From Azoarcus_F sp036734105 (GTDB lineage: Bacteria > Pseudomonadota > Gammaproteobacteria > Burkholderiales > Rhodocyclaceae), in contig DAIMZH010000070.1 in assembly GCA_036734105.1 (NCBI GenBank), forward strand, positions 1 through 13,499: a DNA stretch of 13,499 bases, given 5' to 3'. Numbering within the stretch: the stretch's first letter is position 1; every line of letters begins with the position of its first letter. The notes under the pieces were generated by a model that was not told where the DNA came from, did not search any database, and was given only the letters and a program-made list of their open reading frames with translations. The position numbers and the translations under genes were made by a program. This document shows, piece after piece, positions 7,702 through 13,499 of the stretch.

Positions 7702-9357
7702 GGTTCGTTCTGCAATCGTGTAGCGCGGCACCACGGTCTGGGTCACGTAGGCATCGGAAAGATCACGGTAAAAGCCAATCTCGCGCAGGCGTCCAGTAAA
7801 CGCCTGCACGTTGCTACGCAAGGCTTTGCGTTCGTCGATGGTCGGAGCGCTGAAGCCTTCGCCTGGTGGCAATTGATCGATGTAGAGCCCATAGCGTTCG
7901 CGCAAAAAGGACAGCAGGTCATCAATTCGCATCTCGCCTGTGAAGTAGCCTCGGTCACCACCTGGCCGCAACACAGCAATCTGTAGCAGCACCTCCAGCA
8001 AGCGGCTTTCTAATACGAAACGCCTGGAAGATTTGCTGGCCCGAGGCTGCGCGAGTAATGCACCCTGCTTGTTCTTTAGCATCGTGGCATCAAAGGACTT
8101 AATCACGAAATCGCGATGAAAATCACCTCGCAACGTAACCAGCAACTCGATATAGGTATCAAAATCCGACAAACCCAACGTCAGTAGCTGCTGTGTTTGT
8201 TCATCGAGACCACTCCCATCGTCACGCAGTGAATCAACCAACTCGCGAAGACGTCCATTGAAATACTTTTCCCGTTCTTCTTGGAACGGCTCACCTTGCA
8301 GTGCAAATATTTCCCTAACAGACAAATGTTTGGATAGAGATCGAATCAGCTTGCCTCTTGAAAGCAGAAATTCGCCAAACTCATCCAGCTTCTTCGCCGT
8401 GAAATATGCTCGAATGAACGCAGGAATTCGACGGATATAGCCATCTGCACTGTGTTCAGCCAGCGCGGCGGTTGGAGCCTCCGCATTACCCGACAGGTCA
8501 ACGAACAAACCAAGCTTGTAGGGGCAGTCACCCTGAGGTTCACGTTGCTCGCGCGGCTTAATGGGGCATGCCGTTTCGGCGCACAGCGAGTTCGCGCCCT
8601 CCAGCTTCTGCCACGCGGGCAACAACTTAAGTAAGCGAAGGTGGTACAGCGCCAAATGGAACGACAGCAGTACCTTCAGGTACTCCACCATCACCGAGCG
8701 CGGCATGAAGGGCTTATAAAACAGCAGCCGCTGAATATCCTCCGCCATCAGGTCTGCTGAGCCAATGCACACCGGCGCGAACCGATCACCGCCTGTGCGT
8801 GCGTCCGCCGTATCTTTCCGTTGCGACAAGAAGTGCAGCAGCGTCGCTGTTTCAATATCTGTCAGAGCCTTGTCGTTCAGCTCGCGTGTGAGTTTGTCAA
8901 ACCCATCGAAGAAGAATCCCTTCAGGTGCTCAATGGCCTTATGTCCAGCCAGGTGGCGCGCGTTGTGCAGCATTTGATAAAGCTGCTGGGCAGCGCCATA
9001 GTCACGCGAGTGCTTCGGATTGCGGAATCGATAGGTATAGCCGTGCAGAGGCCGAGGACCCGCTACTACCGCGTTCTTCTTCCCCCGGTTCACGATGTCC
9101 ATCAAGTGGGTTTCTACCCAACGCTCCACAATGTCTCGGTGCTGCGCAAAGCCCAAAAATTTGTTGCTGGCCTCAAGGATGTCATCCACGAATTGGGCCA
9201 CGGTCAGTTCACGCTTGTCGCGGAAAACGCTTGGATAGCCACCATGCTCCAAGCGCTCGAACAGGCCCGTAAGCACCCGATCCATCTCGATGGTCTTGAA
9301 GTCGAGATAGCTGATTTTCGGGAGGCGGAACTCCCGGTCTTTTTTCTGTAATGCCAT
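7684..9357 (-). CDS. mad7: MADS-type protein MAD7, no recognisable catalytic domain
   Basis: The product is 557 residues, soluble and mostly helical by eye, with no signal peptide or membrane segment. I see no Walker, nuclease or methyltransferase motif. A possible metal site is C259, C264 and C278 in the segment CAETACP...CPYKLG, but a fourth ligand is not obvious. The C-terminal third has charged helices (RLLEVLLQIAVL, then DDLLSFLRERYGLYIDQLP) and ends with a segment that looks like a winged-helix or docking domain, though this is only an impression. Its start shares one base with the stop of the kinase gene (TGATG), and its end overlaps the ATPase start by four bases, so it is made with both and probably works in a complex with them. 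Position between a PglW-like kinase/NTPase and a HerA-type ATPase matches MAD7 of the methylation-associated defence system, and also the place of DptG between DptF and DptH. The gene is certainly real; the name is likely, the molecular function unknown. Confidence 0.72.
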   Translation of the reverse strand: MALQKKDREFRLPKISYLDFKTIEMDRVLTGLFERLEHGGYPSVFRDKRELTVAQFVDDILEASNKFLGFAQHRDIVERWVETHLMDIVNRGKKNAVVAGPRPLHGYTYRFRNPKHSRDYGAAQQLYQMLHNARHLAGHKAIEHLKGFFFDGFDKLTRELNDKALTDIETATLLHFLSQRKDTADARTGGDRFAPVCIGSADLMAEDIQRLLFYKPFMPRSVMVEYLKVLLSFHLALYHLRLLKLLPAWQKLEGANSLCAETACPIKPREQREPQGDCPYKLGLFVDLSGNAEAPTAALAEHSADGYIRRIPAFIRAYFTAKKLDEFGEFLLSRGKLIRSLSKHLSVREIFALQGEPFQEEREKYFNGRLRELVDSLRDDGSGLDEQTQQLLTLGLSDFDTYIELLVTLRGDFHRDFVIKSFDATMLKNKQGALLAQPRASKSSRRFVLESRLLEVLLQIAVLRPGGDRGYFTGEMRIDDLLSFLRERYGLYIDQLPPGEGFSAPTIDERKALRSNVQAFTGRLREIGFYRDLSDAYVTQTVVPRYTIAERTEGTRT

Positions 9358-9368
9358 CAGTTCCCCCT
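9355..9368 (-). promoter_or_regulatory. Overlapping stop/start TGATG with ribosome binding site for mad7
   Basis: The kinase gene's TGA (9359-9357) shares its A with the ATG of the next gene (9357-9355). AGGGGGAA at 9368-9361 is a strong Shine-Dalgarno match, with its core five bases from the ATG. It supports the chosen start and coupled translation. Confidence 0.85.
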
Positions 9369-12300
9369 GATGCCGTTGTTAACGGCGACGTCTTGTTGCA
9401 AGCTCAACACTGGTCCTTGTAGCAAACGCATCTCCACCCGACCATCGTCGTATCGAGCCAAGCGGTAAAAGTCGTGGCCAGAAGTTGTGAGCAGGATTTC
9501 CCGATAAGGCTGGGCGTTCAAGCTGTTCTTGAAGACACCCAGGCAAAGGTAGAAACCTTGCATTTCCTCAACGCTAGGCCGGTAGCCTTCATTGAGGCGC
9601 ACCAACATCTCGAATACGTCGAGATTGATGATTAGCTCACTGCGAATCGCACCCGCGCCTTGGCCTTGGTATTTCAGCAGCAGACCTGTTGGCAGGTGTT
9701 CAACGAAGCGTGCCTTGGCTGCGAAGTCTTGCACTTGAAGCCCAAAGCCCTCGACCGGAAAAAGACGGTAGCTTCGAACCGTACCGTGTTCAACCTGTCG
9801 CAACTGCAATGCCAGGCTACCTCCCAAGCGCTCAGGTCGCTGCAACCCCTCACCTCGGTTGATCGCATGCAAGATTTCGCTGGTGAGTTCGTCGATGGGC
9901 ATTGCGCCACGAACAATCCCCACCATGCGTTTGGCTGAGCGATAGGACAGCATCTTTTCCCAGCTCGTATCGCGCTTCTCAAAGAAGTGCTTACGACGAG
10001 CCATTGCCACATACTCTCGATGCTTGCGTGCCCGCTGACGTACCAATGCGCCCGCCACGCCACGCGGTAAGTCGCTGAACAGGCGCTTCAGCACATCGAA
10101 GTCAAATTGCCCCCGGCGTTCAAAACGAAACAAGGCGCGGTCATCGGGTTGCACAAAGTCCAGCCCCCGGTCAAAGCGCGGATCTTCCTGTTTGCCCACA
10201 TCGAGATCGCTGAGCAGCGTGAGCAATCGATCCGCCGTGACTTGCCCGCCACCCATCCAGCTGTTGAAGTAGAAACTGCGAGCCACTTCATTGTGCTTGC
10301 CTGCCGCATACAGCGCATGGATTTCGCCACAGTCCCGGTTGCTAATCAGCATGAAAGACAAGGCTGAGCGCAAATCACGCATCGTGATGTGCAAGCGCCC
10401 TCGCAGATGCGCCATGGTGTACAGCATCTTGAGGCGATCCAGCAAGCGCGGGCCAGCGATCTCATCCTGGAAGCTGCGAGCGTTGTGAACAGCGTAGCAA
10501 CTGTCCTTCAAATCACACTGTTCGCAAGCAAACCAATTTTTGGGCTGCACGATGCTTTGCAGCGTGCGCTCCAGAATCGAACCGCCTTCAGCGTCTGCAA
10601 CGACACTGCGCAGGTTCAGATTAACCACCGCCACACCAGAATCGGCCTCGCCGCTGGAAAACGCTCGCCGAACCAGCGCGGTCAATGCCGAAAAGTCGCG
10701 TTCATGGGTTGCGAGGAAGTCCACCAAACGGCCTTCATTGATCGCGATCAATCGGGTCTCTTGCGGCTTCCACAACTTCGCGTCGTGGCCTTTGAACGGT
10801 GCCAAGAAATCCAGCAGAACCTGGTTGTTGTCTTTGTTGCCCTCGTCCTGGCTACCGTCGTAGTTGATCAGGTAGCGTTTGCCCGACAAGGTCAACTCAC
10901 TGCCATTGGGCAGATCCCGGTTGGCCGCACCGCCTCGGGCTTCAACCTCTTTCTCCAGCCGCTGCAAGAAAGCCGTCTTGCCATCACCAGCATTGCCCGA
11001 AATCAGCACCAACTGGAACTCACCCTGCAACACGGCGGGCAACAAGGCCCGATCCAACGCGGTGTCCACATAGGCTGAAAAACCGAGCGCATCCATACCG
11101 CGCGTGCCCGCATTGCTGCGGCGGCTCTGGCTATAAAGCGTCAGCAAGTGCGAAACAAAGGCATTGCTGTTCGTCGTCGCTGATTCGGTCAGAACGGCTT
11201 GACCACTGCTGGCTGCCGTCGCCATCGCTGTCAGGCTGACCGTTTGAATGCGCCGTGCGTGGCGCACCTCGGCCAGCGCATCCCGAAAATCAATGGCAGT
11301 GTGATAGCGCTCAGCCCGACGTGGGGCAATGGCCTTCAACACCACGTTCACCAGCTCTGGGGCCAGGTCAGCAAAACCCGATAGTTCGCGCGGGTCCGGT
11401 GCAGGCTTGTTGATAGGCGGCTCGGTCGTGTCCCAGGGGTAACGTGCGGTCAGCGCCTCGTACAAGGTCAAGCCCAAGGCATACAGATCACGGTCCGCGC
11501 GTTCACCGTTGTGCGCAATGACCTCAGGGTCAAAGTCCGGTGGCAAATAACGCCGCGAACCACCACCGCGCGATTCCTTGTCATCAGCCCGCACCGAAAC
11601 ATTGAAGTCGATGATCTTGGCGCCTCTCTGAGTCCACAGCAGATTGCGCGGTTTGATATCGCAGTGGTGGAAACCCTGCGCATGCAGATGAACCAGTCCC
11701 TCCATGACCTGCTTACCCAGCTCCAGCGCATCTTCGGGCGACAGCAAGCGATCCCGAATCATGTCGCCAACGTCGGAGCCCTCCACATACTCAAACACCA
11801 GAAAGGGAATGTCTCGACCAGGAATCACATCCGCATCCAGCACACGCACCACATGGGGATGCTCTGGGATTTGTACCAGGTGGCGGTACTCCTTCTTCAA
11901 ACGCTCCAGGGTCGAATGCCGGTCACTGACAATGAGCTTCACCGTACGCGCCACATCGCCTAAGGTATCAATCACCTTGTAAACCACACCAAAGCTGCCC
12001 CGCCCCAGCTTCTTTTCAACGATGAACTTGTGGGTCAGCCGGTAGCCCGCTGCAAGGTTCAAGTAATCGGCATGGGTTTCTTCTGCCGCATCAAGCGGCT
12101 CGGGCTTGGGCACTTCGATGGGCTCAGCACCCATTTGCGCCACGGGCTGCAACAAGGCATTCAATGCCGCCAACGCAGCCGAAGCGGTCAACCGCTGGTG
12201 TTCTTCAAATACACACAGGCTTTGTAGCCAGCCATCAAAGGGCTCGTTCAACTCCGACCGCAGTGCCGAGGGTTTATTCAGAAACTCACCCATGCGATCC

Positions 12301-13499
12301 CACACCGTGGTCGGCTCACCCGCGAACGGGCGCTCCCCGGTGAACAGCTCGTAGAGAATGACGCCCGCCGAAAAAACATCCGATGCGCTCGATGCGGCAC
12401 CCGGCTCCCGGAACGCCTCGGGTGCCACATAGGCCCTCTCCACCCGATCAACAATGTCTGGCGCAATCGTCAGGCTGCGGTCTACACCGGGCTTGGCGAA
12501 ATCGAAGTCGGTGATGCGTGTGGTGCCATCTTGGCCAATCAAAATCGCGCCCGGTGTCAGATTGCGATGCACCACGCCGTGGTGATGGGCATGGGCCAAG
12601 GCCGCCAACAGGTCTTTGGCCACGCGCCACTTCTGGTCCAGCGTCAGCGCCAACTGGGGCCGAGCCATATGAACCGTCAGCGCCTGGCCCGGCGCATCGT
12701 CCAGAATCAAGACGAACGATTTGTCGTCATCGGTTGGGAAAAAATCCCGCGCCGCCACGATGTTGGGATGCAGCGGCAGCTTGGACAGCGCCCGGTAGGC
12801 ATTGGCAATGCGGTTGACCTGCGCCTTGCGCACATCTTCCGGTTGATAAGGGTCAGCCTGGTACACCCGCAAGCGGGCCGTGCCACCCGCGAACGCGTTC
12901 TCGGCGCGGAACTCGGTATAGGCCTCTGCCGCCCCCAGCTTTTCCTTCACCTGCCAGTGCCCAAAGCGCTGCACGGCTGAAGCTGGCTTCACCACCTTCA
13001 AGGCATGCAAGATCAACCCCTGCTGCCGCAGGATGTTCTTGGAGAAGCGCGTCGGAATGCGCGCGGCATCTTTGAAGTAGCGCTCGGCGTCCTTCAGCTT
13101 CACCACCCGATCTGCGTCCAACTGATCGCGGTCGTTCAGGTGTGCGTCGGGCGCGGTGAGCAGGATGGCGGCATCCACATAAATGTCGTCCAACTCATGC
13201 CGCCCTGGATGGGCCTGAGTCACCAAGCCCTTCACGGTGCGGGCGTGGCCGCGCAACTTGCCCAGCGGCGACGGATAGGGCGCACGCCCTTCGGGGTACC
13301 ACTTGTTGCCGTACACATCGATGGTGCCGCGCGTGCCCTTCACGTCGATCAGGTACAGCGCGTGCGGCGTCAACAACGCGATGTCGATTTCAAAACGCTC
13401 GCCTTGGCGCTCGATCTCGAAGTTGTGCAGCAGGACGAAACTGTCTGGCAAGCGATCCCGCAGGTAAGCGATGGCGCTGCGCTCTGCATCGTTGACCGG
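9357..13499 (-). CDS. mad6: MADS-type protein kinase MAD6 (PglW-like): NERD, pseudokinase, kinase, P-loop NTPase; 5' end beyond window
   Basis: The frame is open to the right edge. A TTG at 13451 could be taken as the start, but 16 upstream codons (beginning PVNDAERSAIAYLRD) fit the N-terminus of a NERD domain, so the true start lies outside. Numbering the 1380 visible residues from the edge: NERD, about 1-120, with E37, D39 and D52-V-K54, a nuclease-like core; first kinase fold, about 170-430, with HRNLTP (N313 for catalytic Asp, T315 for Lys, A318 for Asn) and DFD (331-333), so probably inactive; second kinase, about 490-750, with GRGSFG (499-504), K521, HCDIKPRN (D614, K616, N619) and DFN (631-633), probably active on Ser/Thr; then a P-loop NTPase with GNAGDGKT (835-842), an INEGR strand (E922) and cysteines C992, C995 and C1001. 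NERD-kinase proteins of this kind include PglW of BREX type 2 and MAD6. Context (MAD7- and MAD8-like genes next, no PglZ or PglY here) favours MAD6. It probably senses or signals infection by phosphorylation; the target is unknown. Confidence 0.8.
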   Translation of the reverse strand, partial: PVNDAERSAIAYLRDRLPDSFVLLHNFEIERQGERFEIDIALLTPHALYLIDVKGTRGTIDVYGNKWYPEGRAPYPSPLGKLRGHARTVKGLVTQAHPGRHELDDIYVDAAILLTAPDAHLNDRDQLDADRVVKLKDAERYFKDAARIPTRFSKNILRQQGLILHALKVVKPASAVQRFGHWQVKEKLGAAEAYTEFRAENAFAGGTARLRVYQADPYQPEDVRKAQVNRIANAYRALSKLPLHPNIVAARDFFPTDDDKSFVLILDDAPGQALTVHMARPQLALTLDQKWRVAKDLLAALAHAHHHGVVHRNLTPGAILIGQDGTTRITDFDFAKPGVDRSLTIAPDIVDRVERAYVAPEAFREPGAASSASDVFSAGVILYELFTGERPFAGEPTTVWDRMGEFLNKPSALRSELNEPFDGWLQSLCVFEEHQRLTASAALAALNALLQPVAQMGAEPIEVPKPEPLDAAEETHADYLNLAAGYRLTHKFIVEKKLGRGSFGVVYKVIDTLGDVARTVKLIVSDRHSTLERLKKEYRHLVQIPEHPHVVRVLDADVIPGRDIPFLVFEYVEGSDVGDMIRDRLLSPEDALELGKQVMEGLVHLHAQGFHHCDIKPRNLLWTQRGAKIIDFNVSVRADDKESRGGGSRRYLPPDFDPEVIAHNGERADRDLYALGLTLYEALTARYPWDTTEPPINKPAPDPRELSGFADLAPELVNVVLKAIAPRRAERYHTAIDFRDALAEVRHARRIQTVSLTAMATAASSGQAVLTESATTNSNAFVSHLLTLYSQSRRSNAGTRGMDALGFSAYVDTALDRALLPAVLQGEFQLVLISGNAGDGKTAFLQRLEKEVEARGGAANRDLPNGSELTLSGKRYLINYDGSQDEGNKDNNQVLLDFLAPFKGHDAKLWKPQETRLIAINEGRLVDFLATHERDFSALTALVRRAFSSGEADSGVAVVNLNLRSVVADAEGGSILERTLQSIVQPKNWFACEQCDLKDSCYAVHNARSFQDEIAGPRLLDRLKMLYTMAHLRGRLHITMRDLRSALSFMLISNRDCGEIHALYAAGKHNEVARSFYFNSWMGGGQVTADRLLTLLSDLDVGKQEDPRFDRGLDFVQPDDRALFRFERRGQFDFDVLKRLFSDLPRGVAGALVRQRARKHREYVAMARRKHFFEKRDTSWEKMLSYRSAKRMVGIVRGAMPIDELTSEILHAINRGEGLQRPERLGGSLALQLRQVEHGTVRSYRLFPVEGFGLQVQDFAAKARFVEHLPTGLLLKYQGQGAGAIRSELIINLDVFEMLVRLNEGYRPSVEEMQGFYLCLGVFKNSLNAQPYREILLTTSGHDFYRLARYDDGRVEMRLLQGPVLSLQQDVAVNNGIRGN

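Noticed and set aside
10389..11078. Open frame of 229 codons on the plus strand inside the kinase gene.
   Set aside because: It lies antisense to the conserved NTPase module and shows no motif or ribosome binding site.
9357..13499. PglW of BREX type 2 as the name for the kinase protein.
   Set aside because: The domain type is shared, but no PglZ- or PglY-like gene is present and the next two genes fit MAD7 and MAD8 better. It stays open until the sequence beyond the right edge is read.
1..13499. CRISPR array, tRNA, insertion sequence or integrase.
   Set aside because: Reading through found no regularly spaced repeats, no tRNA-like fold at the operon's left edge, and no transposase or recombinase motif.

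Overview
This window looks like the chromosome of a GC-rich betaproteobacterium, most likely Burkholderiales and perhaps Comamonadaceae. That placement rests only on base composition, codon style and the look of the housekeeping proteins, so it is tentative. There are five protein genes. Two at the left are ordinary chromosomal genes. Three on the minus strand form one tightly packed operon that fills about 2147-13499. I saw no tRNA, rRNA, CRISPR array, insertion sequence or integrase.

Left flank (1-2022): a LysE/RhtB-family exporter gene, cut by the left edge, is divergent from a MocR-type regulator (GntR winged helix fused to a PLP aminotransferase fold). Their shared 148-base spacer holds three copies of CCATACA and a 10-bp inverted repeat. 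This is a regulator with its likely target, probably for export of an amino acid or similar solute.

Junction (2023-2146): a 124-base spacer with no gene and no convincing terminator. The MocR gene and the large operon converge here. GC content falls sharply from the left genes to the operon, which fits the edge of an acquired island.

Defence operon (2147-13499, transcribed right to left): (i) a kinase protein of at least 1380 residues, with a NERD nuclease-like domain, a degenerate first kinase domain, an apparently active second kinase domain and a P-loop NTPase with a cysteine cluster; (ii) a 557-residue protein without a recognisable catalytic motif; (iii) an 1846-residue HerA/FtsK-like ATPase with a central motif resembling PD-(D/E)XK nucleases. 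The stop and start codons overlap at both junctions (TGATG and ATGA), so the three are probably made together. The order, sizes and domains match, from memory, the last three genes of the methylation-associated defence system MADS: mad6 (kinase), mad7 and mad8 (ATP-binding). If that is right, mad1-mad5, including the methyltransferase and specificity subunits, should lie just beyond the right edge. The system is therefore probably a described one. The details that may be under-described are the pseudokinase/kinase tandem, the nuclease-like motif inside MAD8, and a possible deep relation of this trio to the DptF-DptG-DptH restriction module.
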